This document shows, one piece after another, positions 10,334 through 19,951 of a stretch of DNA of 21,469 nucleotides. Where the stretch lies: contig WELB01000013.1 of assembly GCA_009602725.1 (NCBI GenBank), positions 933,871-955,339 of the forward strand, read 5' to 3'. The translations under genes and the position numbers were made by a program. Under the pieces are notes generated by a model. The model did no database searches. It saw nothing but the letters and a program-made list of their open reading frames with translations, and was not told the DNA's origin. Source of the stretch: Spirogloea muscicola. Lineage: Eukaryota; Streptophyta; Zygnematophyceae; Spirogloeales; Spirogloeaceae. Each line of letters begins with the position of its first letter. The stretch's first letter is position 1.

Positions 10334-11932
10334 TCAAGAGGCATCCATTGCTCCAGCACCTGCAGTCTCGTCTTGATCCTGCGCAAAGTCAATGTCGAGC
10401 TCCTTCTGCAGCATCGTCACAGAGTCTCGCAGCAGTTCCTGCGCCTCTTGCCTCCTCCTGCCGAACAAGTATGCCTCATATTGCTGTGCCAGCCTTGACA
10501 AATACAATCAAGCGCTCAGCAAATTGCAGCTTGCAATAATGACTATGCCAGCTTGAGATGCTCACTTCCATAGTAGTTGAGGGTTCTTACCGACGGATGT
10601 CTTCAATAGCTATTTTGCGCTGCTGCAGCTGCGTTTCTAAAAGATGGATAATGGTTGCGCGCGCCTGTGTTGTATCAATAGAGCGATCACAGCCCATTTC
10701 AACATCATGTCACATTGCTGACTATGCGTGAACATTGGTGGATTGAAGCCGAACACCTTACATTGATACTGACATTTGCTGTGCTCGTTCAACAGGCTGA
10801 GAATCAAAAGCTTAAGCACCTCCTCAAGAGACGGATCCAAGATCTGCAACTGCACCATGCATTCAGGGTCGGTACTAGATAATGCCAGGGCAATGACTAG
10901 GCTCAAGAACTCTGGGGTTACGCTTCCTAGGGACAGACTGTGGCTGTTGAGGTTTTCCTTAAGTTGCAGCAGGTGTTTGCACCTGGTGAGGCCGAAGGAG
11001 GTTGAGCAGGTGATGGATATTCTTGAGCAGCAGACCCATGTCCTCAACTCGGCGCGCGTACTGTGACGGCCGCTCCACGAGCACATCCACAAGCTCCAGC
11101 AGCACCAGCAGCAGCTCGCGGCTCAGTGTTCGCAGCTCCTTCTTGAAGTCTGCATCGGCCGCGGCTTCGACGCAGGTGTGTCATACTTGACCTGCTCGAT
11201 CGGCTCGCAGTGGCCAATACCGATGTCAGCACTCTCGCCACTTTTCTGCAACAAGCGCTGCAATCAAGGGGCAGTGCACTCCCAACCAGACAGGCAGCGA
11301 TGAGCAAGCACACCATATCCTAAATCTCTGAAGCTGAAAGCCTGTTCAGCCGCGTTTGTAAGCCAACTTGGGCACTTTGTGACGATGACATGCAAACCGA
11401 CATCTGGCGTCTGCGATCAAGGAGAGATCTCAAGTCGCAGCTGCCGACAAAGCCTGACAGCATACCGATGGGCTCCTGGCGGGGGTAGAGCTGCCGCACG
11501 CCCTGCTCCTCCAGGCTGGGCAGCGCATCCTCCGTCTGTATGGTAGGGCTCAAACGTTACAGTCCAAGATTTTAAGTACCATGCCTCATGGACTTAGGGT
11601 TAGGTTACAGATTAGAATTAGGTCATACCTAAATCTGGGTACAGGCTAAAGGTCTTAATGCAGCGTTCAGTAGGGAGCGCTGGAGACAGTGGGGAGCAGC
11701 CATTTATGCGGGCGCCTTGGCAGCACTGGCTGCCAAAGCACTGGTGCAAGCGGGGCTGGGCCGGCCGGCTGCCCACCGTGTAGCTGCCGCCGAGCATCTG
11801 GTAGGCGCCCGTGATCGGCGGCGGCGGCGGCGGCGGCAGCGGCGGCAGCGGCAGGCCGTCGCCGCAGCCGGCGGCGGCGTAGAGCCGGTAGAAGGGCGGC
11901 GGCGGGGGGTACGCCGACGCCGCCGCCGCCAT
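10334..11932 (-). CDS. MED7: Mediator complex subunit 7, complete, 5 exons
   Basis: MED7 is a middle-module subunit of Mediator, the nuclear complex linking activators to RNA polymerase II; it pairs with MED21. Minus-strand exons: 11932-11777, 11535-11466, 11149-10983, 10664-10591, 10457-10334, giving 196 aa with all phases closing. Recognisable family stretches in order: YPPPPPFYRLY (8-18), a Pro run and PPITGAYQMLGGSYT, then TEDALPSLEEQGVRQLYP, DFKKELRTLSRELL, DVLVERPSQYARRVED, NIHHLLNLLRPHQARATIIH and KIAIEDIRRRRQEAQELL. The closest remembered relatives are plant MED7 proteins (about 168 aa). The extra length is a Gly/Ala/Pro-rich insert near residue 20 and an acidic C-terminal tail ending in MDAS. 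It lies tail-to-tail with CHUP1 and downstream of eIF3d in the same orientation. Confidence 0.95.
11815..11845. repeat. CGG-type run within MED7 exon 1 (codes for Pro run on the minus strand)
   Basis: A GGC/GGCAGC-rich run encodes the proline-rich insert of MED7 between the YRLY and ITGAY motifs. It explains the several long but meaningless GC-rich frames on both strands here. Unit number may vary between individuals without changing the frame. Confidence 0.8.
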
Positions 11933-12749
11933 CGCCGTATTGTCAATGGCAATGATGTTGTAAGTGGGCTTCGCTCAGCCGCCGTGCCGCCGCTGGCGGT
12001 CACGCGGAGCCAGAGCGACGGCACGGCCGCGGGCTTTGACGGGCGCCGCCGCCCCCGCCGGGCTCGGTGGGCGCCGCCATGTCGTGGCGGAGTCCCCTTG
12101 CCTTCACAGATGCGCGAGCTCGCGCCGCTCAGCTCCGCGTCCGGCGAGCGAGAGGCGTGCCGGGTGCTGTGGGGCTCGAGCGAGAGCCAGAGGCGGGGGG
12201 GGCCACGGCAAGGTTCCGCAGCAGCCCAGGTATCCGCCAACACTGGTGCTACGCAGCTCCAGTCTGGCCGTATGTATCAGCAGCTTCCTCAACCCTTCGG
12301 ACCTTGTCAGACCTTCGTGGGCTGGCATTGCACAGCCCTCGCCCCCTTCGTCCATTCCGCTTCCTGGGCTGGCCGATCACGGCCATCGCCCTCTACTGGA
12401 AGGGCTGAGGCTTGACGCACTGTGCATTGACCATGCTGCCATGATGTGCACTGATAATTTACACCACCCCAAGGCTTCAACTTTTTTAATGTGCTTGGGC
12501 CATTTGCATGTCCGGGATCCTCTCGTCCATCGAGAAGGTTGACTCATGCGTCCTGGCAATCTTACACACAGCCGGCCTTCTGCAAAAAGTCCTTCTCAAG
12601 AGTGCTCTGTACTCTCAGTCTGATGTGCACGCAACAACGTGAAGCCCACCAGACTTCGCCAAAAGGCACAGCAATATAAGCACCATCATGCTTGCCTCTG
12701 CATGTACATATAGGCTGTGGAGTGACACATGCTCGCTGATAGCCAAGCT
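11933..12749. other. Region between MED7 5' end and eIF3d 3' end
   Basis: About 820 nt containing the MED7 promoter and leader (GC-rich, 11933 to about 12250) and the 3' UTR of eIF3d (right part). Open frames of 60-190 codons exist on the plus strand, for example 12067-12408 and 11964-12542. None carries a motif I recognise and they overlap one another, as expected in GC-rich DNA. I do not call a gene here. Confidence 0.5.
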
Positions 12750-15700
12750 CTACTCATCAGCATCATTGTCCTTCTCAACAGGTTCTTTCTCCGCCTCCTC
12801 AGGAAGCGGAGGCACTTGCTCATCCTGCAATATATGTGGGCAGATGTCAGATCAGGTTGTAGTCTTAGTGCTTGCAAGTTGGAGACACAAATCAAAGTCC
12901 ATAGAGCAAGTAGGAAGGCGCACCTCTGGAAGGGGCTCCTCAACATAGTCGTTCTCAAAGGCATCGCTCGGAACAGCGTAGAGCCTGCACACATTCAGAA
13001 CAGCACCAGTAAGTACAAACGATCTGACCTAGAAAATCAGAGTCCAACTCTGTTCAGGACTCTGCAGGATCATGACTGCCGCTTTGCTAGGCATGTGCTG
13101 CAATCCTGTTCACGCAGCTGGTGTACCTGATAAGTGGCTTGTTGGGATCCTTGATGATAAGATACTTGCCCTCGTCGAGCTTCATGCAGATGTCAACCAG
13201 TGCCTGCCTTATCCAAGTGCATGTCAGAAGGTCGTAGAGCAATTACAACCGAAGCCATTGTGCAGCCAATGGACGTTACAGTCGGTACATATATTCAAGT
13301 AAAATGTTCTCCTTTCCTCCATTCATCCACAGCAAGTATTCTCAAAAGGAAACGCAGTGGTGAGGCTGCTGAACTGCTCAGCTGAGGCCCACAACACCTA
13401 ACGGGCATGAAGCGTACCCTGAGTATGCCCCACATGTTGTTGACGTTAAGATTGATCTGCTGAGCAAACTCACGGGGCTTGTACGCCTGCATCGCGAGCA
13501 ATACATGGTTGTAGTTGTCCCTTGGCGTCGCCCGTGAGACATAGCCCAGCTTCATCTGCATCATGCCCCACAAGCCAGCAATTGAGACCGAGCCCACTTT
13601 CAGGGCAAAGATCCTGATAGTGCATGTGAATGCGCATGAACCCAGATTTTACACATGCGGTTCCAGATGTGTGCAGTCACAGCTTCAACGACATACTACG
13701 GGCTGTCAGGCACCTGCTCGGCTCCCGCTAGCAGGGCTTGCGAAGTCCACTTGGCAAGCTTATTGGCATTATTCTTTAGCTCCGTGGCCAGGACGGCGCC
13801 CTTTTGGTTCTCAAGCTTCTGCCGCCAGTCGACGCCTGTAATCTTTGAGTCGAACTCATTCAGGGCGTTGACTGTCACAAAGACCTCTGCATTCTTTACC
13901 TCCACCACAGAATGAAGCTCGCATCTTGCCACCAGTGTGATATCCTGAGGAGGATTGCCGCGTCAACTATCTGAGAAATGTCCACTCAGGCAGGCGGACT
14001 CTGAGTCGGATGCAGCAAGAAGTATCCCAGCAACTTGCATGGGACTGCGCTCACCTCGTTGAGCTTCCACTTGCGATATCGGTATGCAATGGAAGCCACG
14101 TCCTCGCCTTCGGCCGCAAAAGGATTGGGCTCCTTAAATTGGTACTTCTTGCCGTCCTGCAAAGTGTAGAAGAACTTGTCACTTTCTCGCTGCAGGGAAG
14201 TGCAAAGTAGACAAAGCTGTCGCCAATGATAGAGCAACCAAGAAGTGAAAGTGATCTCAATTCTGGACTCTGCCTGAAATGGAATGTGTTTCAATTGAAC
14301 AACTTGGTGGTAGTTGCCACTGTTGATGAGGAAAGTATGACATACCTTCATGAGGACCTGTTGTGAGAGGTTCTGATTTACGAACGTGGCCTCTTGACTC
14401 AGCAAGTGCACAGAGTTTATGCTATCCTTGTCATCAGGGATCTGTTCTTGGGCAGTCTCATGCACCTGTGCGATACAAATGCCTACAATCAGATACAGGA
14501 GCACATCTGCTAACACATGACTCTGTCTACAGCATCCTATGCCTGAGTACACCAGGCACCACGTCTGAGCATTTGCACGTACTCATCCAAGAGCGATACT
14601 CATGTTTGCAGGCTCACCAACCGGCCCTCCCTTCCGCAGAGAAGCACCAAGACTCACCGTCAGCAAATCGAAGGATGAGTCCCTCTTGTCAAAGAAGAGC
14701 TTCGTACCCACACGTTGCACGACAATATCCCACGAGTACACTGATCTTGGTGCGCACATTAGCGTGGAAAGGATAGCGTCCGTGGCAAACACAGTGCCTA
14801 CGTCTTCACTTGCCAGCTTCCTGGTATGCGGAACGGAAGTGGCGTTAGATCTGATATTCATTTTTATCCTTGAATTCGGACAAGGGCATGCTCCAACATT
14901 CAGCTTGTCAAGTGGGGAAAAGCAAGACAAGCGGAGTGAGTTACCAGCACAGACTTTACAGATCGAGGGCAGATGCTTGCCTAATGATTGGATCATCTGT
15001 TGTTGTGACTTTGTAAAACTGCCTGTGTTCATATCGCTCCAGACCCTTCTCCATCTGCCAGTCAGGACAGCACTATGTCAGCAGTGCAACCATTACAGAG
15101 TCTGCACTGTAGCAGCTGCACAGAATGTCCATATTGCAGAAGATTAGGGAGGGCATCTTTTATTCTCTCCTGCATTTGTAGAGGAAGCAAGACATGTAAA
15201 ACACGAGTGCTCTTGATGCAGGCAGTTGTGGTGCATACCTTTGGTGTCACCCTGTCGCAGGCCTTATCATAATACTCCAGAGCTCCACATGTCATACTGC
15301 AGGTCATAGAGCGAGGCCAAGTGAGACTAGCCATTCTGGTGCCTGTCAGGCATCGTTCTTGACTTGTAGTCCTTACTTGACATCTTAGCTTGATAGCCTA
15401 TGTTGACCGTGCTTCAGCAGCAATGATCAGATTATCAATTGCTGTTGAGAAATCCCAAAGCTAAGGTGCAGCAGGTACTAAAACCTACATATCCTGAGGC
15501 TCGCCGGCATCAAAATGGAGCTTCGAGAGCGACGTAAGCTGAATTTGCTCAAGCATCGTCCACTCCGGCCGGATATCAACCTGCTCACGATCACACTCCC
15601 CAGCTTAAATTCATCTCAACCGCTGCTGTCAGAAGTTAACAGGACTGGCAGTAAGTGCTGAATCTCTGAATATCAACCTGCTCACAATCACACTCCCCAT

Positions 15701-16914
15701 TTCACACCAGGATTTGTAAAGCTACTCTCAGAAATGACATTACTGGCAGTGAGTGCTGAGCATAGCTGGTCATGATCCTATCTGCCGTCATTACGGCTCG
15801 CTGCTGCAAGATCCAAGTAGCCTCACCGAGCTGTTGTAGAGGATGCGGGGAGCATTCCGGTCTTGCCAGTAGGCATTCCACTGGCCCCTCTTCTGCTGCT
15901 GCATCCGCTCCCGGCGCTGCCGCTCTCTGTCGGCCCCGGCGCCACTGTCCCTCCCGCCATCCTTCCTCTCGTCTTGTCGGTCCCGCCTTTGGAAGCGCTG
16001 GCCACCCACCATCAACAGGCCAACACACAGCTCCCGTACTGAGTTGGAGCCCAAGGCTGCCGGAGGCCACACAGCCGCCGCTGATCACAATATACAAACC
16101 CCCAAGCTGGCAAAGCCGTGCTCCAAGATTTTAGGCTTGTCTTTGACGTCGGCATCACATAAGCACCCTGACTATATAGGTATTCTCAGAAGCTACCAGC
16201 AGCTGCAGCAGCAAATGACTGAAATGACTGCGACAGCAAGCTGACTTGCACATGATTTTGTGACTGCGCTGACCTGCTGGAAACGTCGGGGCCCGTACTT
16301 GGGCCGCGGGGGCGCCCGCGTGTCGACCAGATGGAACGAGTCCTGCGAGCAGGGAGGAGCCCTCGCTCCAGGGCAAATTTCAGCAAGACGCACAAATCTC
16401 CTTCATAGCGAGGTAGGCGAGGAAGCGACACGAGTAGATGGCAATCCACGGAGGGAAAGCGTCATCCGTGCACATCCTGGTCCAGAATTTTCTCTCTGAA
16501 GCTCTGTCGAGCGAGCAGCGCAGCTCTCTGTGCGCCCTCGGCCTCGAATGCTGGAAAGGGCGACGTTCGCACCTCGTCCTCGTTGGCGAAGAAGTTGAAG
16601 ACGGTGCTCACGCCCGGCCCGCCCCGATCGCCATAGCGGCCTGTCCGCCGAGGAGCGCGCGCGCGCGTGAGGCTGCTGTGGCCGCCAGAGAGACACGACG
16701 ATGGACGGCGGCAGCGGGAGGGCGGCGGACGCCGCTACTCACCGCCGCCGTACTTGAAGGCGGCGGACGTCCAGTCGGCGGCGCGGCCGAGGCGGTCGCC
16801 CTTGGAGAAGGGCGCGTAGGGCACGTCCCGGAACTGCTCCGGCAGCTCCATGGGGCCCCATCCGTCGGGGTTGTCCGACAGCGCCGGCACCTCGAACGCC
16901 AGGCCCGGCGGCAT
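12750..16914 (-). CDS. EIF3D: Eukaryotic translation initiation factor 3 subunit D, complete, 15 exons
   Basis: eIF3d is the cap-binding subunit at the edge of the eIF3 complex on the 40S ribosome. Minus-strand exons: 16914-16743, 16640-16573, 16342-16274, 15997-15827, 15580-15489, 15296-15239, 15054-14981, 14820-14658, 14465-14346, 14156-14055, 13944-13714, 13555-13418, 13203-13127, 12984-12924, 12824-12750. All phases close, giving 556 aa, normal for the family. Landmarks in order: [208 protein letters not shown]; and an acidic tail. The frame stays open upstream of 16914, but the family start fits residue 1 there. The intron after exon 7 uses a GC donor. Confidence 0.96.
14821..14980 (-). 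other. Probable GC-AG intron in eIF3d
   Basis: Exon 7 ends in ATTAG followed by GCAAGC on the minus strand, and the next exon starts after CAG at 14821. Joining there yields [20 protein letters not shown], colinear with the conserved eIF3d sequence. The nearest usable GT donor downstream (GTAAAG at 14957) would keep the frame but insert seven residues that the family lacks. Confidence 0.8.
15572..15767. repeat. Degenerate 97-99 bp tandem duplication at an eIF3d intron-exon border
   Basis: The stretch ATATCAACCTGCTCAC plus flank at 15573-15600 recurs at 15670-15697. The second part of the unit (TCAGAA...ACTGGCAGT, about 15629-15662) recurs at about 15728-15761. The unit covers the acceptor and first bases of eIF3d exon 5, so intron 4 contains a copy of that splice site. 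Copies differ by scattered substitutions, so the duplication is not very recent. Confidence 0.75.
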
Positions 16915-17663
16915 CGCGGCCTCTCGCGCGCGCCGGCCCGCCCTCAGGGCACGGCTGCGCAGAGGAGGTCGAGGCGGAAGCTGGACGCGTCTGCCGGAGC
17001 CGACAGCGGCGGTCTTGGCGGCGGCGGCGGCGGCGACGGCGGCGGCGGCGGCGGCGGCGTTCTGGAATGGTCTAGGCCGGGGTTGTGAGAAGGGAATTCC
17101 TTGGGTTTGGGCTTCCCAGCCCTCAGCTCCCACCGTGGAAACCCCATGCTGTGGGGTATACGGAGCCCACTGTTTAAGTGACACACTTGTGGCACTAGAG
17201 CAAGGCTGCCTGCGGACCTACTTTCTGCGAACACCAGGTACGTGTGAAGTTACACGGGTGAGCCGCTCTGGTCGTGATGCTGCTGTGGAGCTCGTTGGCA
17301 CTCGCCCACCACCCCACACACTGGAATTGAGCTACCGAAGGCCAATTTAATGAGCTCTGTGCCGCTGGAGTAGATGTCCCTATGTGAGGTTTTCAAAGCA
17401 TTGTGCAGGGTTTCCTACTGAAGGACACAAGCTGTGCCCTACGGTGACCAGAAGCGCGCTGAGCATCCTCGTGAAACCCCCACTACTCTGTATTATACTC
17501 CACACTGTTTGTTGGCAATTTGGGTATGGGGAAGCAATGTGCCTCCTCCACAATGTGCTCCCAAGGACCAAGGAGATGTCCCCATGTGAAGTTTCCAAAG
17601 CACTGCAGGGTTTCCCTCTCAACGGCACAAGCTGTGCCCTACGATGACCAGAGGCGGAAAACG
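16915..17663. other. eIF3d promoter/leader and downstream flank of the MATE gene
   Basis: The right part (17372 onward) is a tandem duplication described separately. The left part is GC-rich with GGC runs and is probably the 5' leader of eIF3d. The eIF3d frame remains open on the minus strand up to an ATG at 17184 and would add about 90 Ala/Arg/Pro-rich residues. I treat that as leader because no family member is expected to have it. Confidence 0.5.
17015..17060. repeat. GGC trinucleotide runs upstream of eIF3d
   Basis: Two GGC runs separated by a GAC unit lie about 100-145 nt upstream of the eIF3d ATG (minus strand GCC). In the eIF3d frame they would read as an alanine run, but most likely they sit in the untranslated leader. 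Confidence 0.85.
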
Positions 17664-17766
17664 CTAAGCATCCTCGTCAAACCCCACTACTCTGTATTGC
17701 TCCACACTGCTTGTTGGCAGTTCAGGTTTGGGGAAGCAATGTGCCTCCTCCACGATGTGCTCCCAC
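17372..17766. repeat. Tandem duplication, about 202-bp period, including the MATE 3' coding end
   Basis: Copy 1 runs from about 17372 to 17563 and copy 2 from about 17574 to 17766. Both begin AGATGTCCC and share GCACAAGCTGTGCCCTAC, CCCACTACTCTGTATT and GGGGAAGCAATGTGCCTCC. Copy 2 overlaps the last about 33 codons of the MATE reading frame on the minus strand. Copy 1 still reads WEHIVEEAHCFP and then LPTNSVE before its own stop, so it is a displaced duplicate of the gene's tail. Substitutions and a few small indels separate the copies. Confidence 0.85.
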
Positions 17767-18643
17767 TTTGTGAGGAGCACCAGCGTGCTGACGAGTCCAC
17801 ATTGAATGTATAGGGCCACTGTGACAGCGACCCAGAGGCCAACCGCTTGCATGCGGAACACAAAGCCCAGGAGGTAAGCCAACGGGAACCCTACTAAGTA
17901 GTAAGCACCCATATTTATGAATGTGGCAACGAATTGCCTCCCACTCCCTCTTATGACTCCACCCATGCCAGCGCTTATCCCGTCAGGAATAACCTGCAAG
18001 AGAGGAATTGTGATTTTTTCCATGAGCAACACAAGGTCCAGCACAAGCCTCACCACCAACAATGCGTGCTGCCGAAAGTAAAGTTTGTATGACGTACCAG
18101 AAAAGCCTGCACAATAAGAAGTTGCGACACAAGGTCGAGCACTTCCTGATCACTAGTGAAGATCCACCCCCAAAGTTTGTGCACCATAAAGATTACCCCA
18201 CTCTGCACAAAAGACTGGGACAGGCAGACAATGTCTAGCATCAGAACATGGATGGACAGTGAAAGTCTACTGGAGGAACACAAAGCATACCAACCACGAT
18301 TGCCAATGCATAGCTGTATGATGCTTCCGAGTTCCACACCTCCTGCTCTTCACATTGCCAACGTTTCCGTACAGAGGAGACGCCGAGGTAAATGCAGAAG
18401 AGGCCAGGTGTGGGTTCCCTGTGAAGTTCACTGACATGGAGTCTGCACGTTGTACAATGCAAAAGCATGGGTACAGACCTGCGCTGACACCAGGAATATA
18501 GCAACATGGGCGGCCCGCCTTGCGCCTTGTGGACGGCCAGCTCCAATCTCATTGGCTACTCGTGTACTTGCTGCAGCAGAGATGCTCACTGGCAGCATGT
18601 AGCACAGTCCCGCAGTATTGAGGCAAATGGCCAAAGCCGATAC
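17664..18643 (-). CDS. MATE-family efflux transporter, C-terminal half only (3 exons)
   Basis: MATE (DTX) proteins export metabolites or toxins in exchange for H+ or Na+. Minus-strand exons: 18643-18479, 18214-18098, 17993-17664, all phase 0, giving 203 aa. Family signatures: VSALAICLNTAGLCYMLP; AAASTRVANEIGAGRPQGAR; a hydrophobic segment across the first junction; KLWGWIFTSDQEVLDLVSQL; IRGSGRQFVATFINMGAYYL; GFPLAYLLGF; and a last membrane segment before TKWEHIVEEA. Full MATE proteins are about 450-500 aa with 12 membrane segments; about half is present. The first exon is preceded by a good acceptor (TTTTTCTTGTGCAG), so more exons are expected to the right. I found no matching sequence there before the next gene and the tandem repeats. 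It may be 5'-truncated (a pseudogene) or have a very long intron. Confidence 0.85.
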
Positions 18644-18906
18644 CTGCACAAGAAAAATTCAGTGCATCATGTGCAACGCCTCTTGCACAAAGTAGCCAAC
18701 CAGTCTGGCTGGCCAAGGTCCAAGTGCAATAGGCTTCAATTTGCAGCAGGCTATTCAAGGATCATAAGTGCACAAAGAAGAGCTGCGAAAGGCCAGCTCA
18801 GAGTAAAGAAGGACGAGACTCTCTCTGTTCATTCTATTACTGGGCTGGCCTCTCCCAGCCACCGCCCTCGCGTGGAAGCGTCTTTCTCTCTTGAAGGGCC
18901 AGAGAA

Positions 18907-19636
18907 AGAAGAAGAAGTGGCTCTCCCAATGGGGGCAAGGGCTGTGAGAAGCCAGCCCGAAAAGAATTGACAAGGTTCGAAGGGGCCAAACTACGAGCTA
19001 AGCAGCGACTGCGGGGCCTGAAGAGGCTATGGCAGAACGGGGGAGGATGGACCACTTAGTAATTACGAGTGAGGAGCCTCACATCCGACAGACTAGCTGC
19101 CGGTAAACTATCCCCCTGACGAAAGCCGGAGGCAGCGAGAGCACGGCCAGCACGCAGATGCAAGGCGTGGGTGGGGCCAGAGAAAGCGCTTGAGCACATA
19201 GTGACTTGAATCGAGAGACTGGCGCGCGGGCTCGATGACTAACTCCAGGAAAGTGGCGCCTGAGGTAAATAGAAGAAGAAGTGGCTCTCCCAATGGGGGC
19301 AAGGGCTGTGAGAAGCCAGCCCGAAAAGAATTGACAAGGTTCGAAGGGGCCAAACTACGAGCTAAGCAGCGACTGCGGGGCCTGAAGAGGCTATGGCAGA
19401 ACGGGGGAGGATGGACCACTTAGTAGTTACGAGTGAGGAGCCTCACATCCGACAGACTAGCTGCCGGTAAAATATCCCCCTGACGAAAGCCGGATGCCGC
19501 AGCGAGAGCACGGCCAGCACGCAGATGCACGGCGTGGGTGGGGCCAGAGAAAGCGCTTGAGCACATAGTGACTTGAATCAAGATGGCGCGCGGGCTCAAT
19601 GACTAACTCCAGGAAAGTGGCGCCTGTGGTAAATAG
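18907..19636. repeat. Two nearly identical tandem copies of a 364-bp unit
   Basis: Copy 1 is about 18907-19270 and copy 2 about 19271-19636. TGGCTCTCCCAATGGGGGCA begins at 18918 and again at 19282. Only a handful of differences are visible, for example AATTACG/AGTTACG and GGAGGCAG/GGATGCCGCAG, so the duplication looks recent. Each unit contains the palindrome GTGAGG-AG-CCTCAC (19069-19082 in copy 1) and ends in GTAAATAG. No protein domain is recognisable in either strand. Confidence 0.92.
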
Positions 19637-19731
19637 GGCTGGTCCCCATTGGGTCAGCCCGCCCAGGCATGGTACGGGGCCCAGGCCTCAGACTGTACTT
19701 AGCTTAAAGCAGTGTAGCAAAATTACCGGCA

Positions 19732-19805
19732 CCGTGTGGGACTCCCCGACAGCAGCTACAACACGCTTATGTAAGGTTACCGGCACCGCTGGCACTCCCA
19801 CACGG
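19732..19805. repeat. 10-bp perfect inverted repeat, 54-nt spacer
   Basis: CCGTGTGGGA at 19732-19741 is the exact reverse complement of TCCCACACGG at 19796-19805. Each arm lies just after or near a copy of TTACCGGCACCG. It could be a remnant end of a mobile element or a chance hairpin; no flanking target-site duplication was seen. Confidence 0.5.
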
Positions 19806-19951
19806 AGAGAACGTTGCACTTAGATTATTTTCATCGCTCAATCTAGAATTGTAGCTCATAAACGATGGCCTTACCATAGTCTCATGACCTCGTATACATT
19901 GTCACAATTTTGGTTAACAACATCAGCCAAACTTCAATCTTATCTTCCTAG

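Larger units (their letters stand above)
18644..19951. other. Region right of the MATE exons: tandem repeats, no gene recognised
   Basis: This stretch should hold upstream MATE exons, but no frame on the minus strand reads like a MATE N-terminal half. It contains two 364-bp repeats (listed separately), a hairpin-forming GGCTGG/CCAGCC pair near 18843-18862, and after 19637 a short segment with a repeated TTACCGGCACCG (about 19723 and 19778). From about 19820 the DNA turns markedly AT-rich. Confidence 0.55.

Noticed and set aside
11964-12542. Plus-strand ORFs (11964-12542 and 12067-12408) upstream of MED7 as a divergent gene
   Set aside because: They overlap in different frames, are made of Arg/Ala/Pro-rich low-complexity sequence, and show no recognisable domain or splice-linked continuation.
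16915-17184. N-terminal extension of eIF3d from an ATG at 17184 (in frame, Ala/Arg/Pro-rich)
   Set aside because: The frame is open only because of GCC runs; the known family starts shortly before NPDGWGP, and the ATG at 16914 gives a standard 556-aa protein.
18241-18400. An extra MATE exon reading SYALAIVVG between the first two exons found
   Set aside because: No acceptor gives the right phase with a hydrophobic reading. Joining 18479 directly to 18214 yields the spacing to the LWGW motif expected in the family.
18837-19419. Two related minus-strand ORFs starting MVHPPPFCHSLF in the 364-bp repeats, possibly a duplicated small gene
   Set aside because: Their identity only reflects the DNA repeat. 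The frames diverge at the unit border, composition is not protein-like, and no domain is visible.
18907-19636. The two 364-bp copies as LTRs of a retrotransposon
   Set aside because: They are directly adjacent with no internal region, and show no TG...CA ends, primer-binding site or target duplication.
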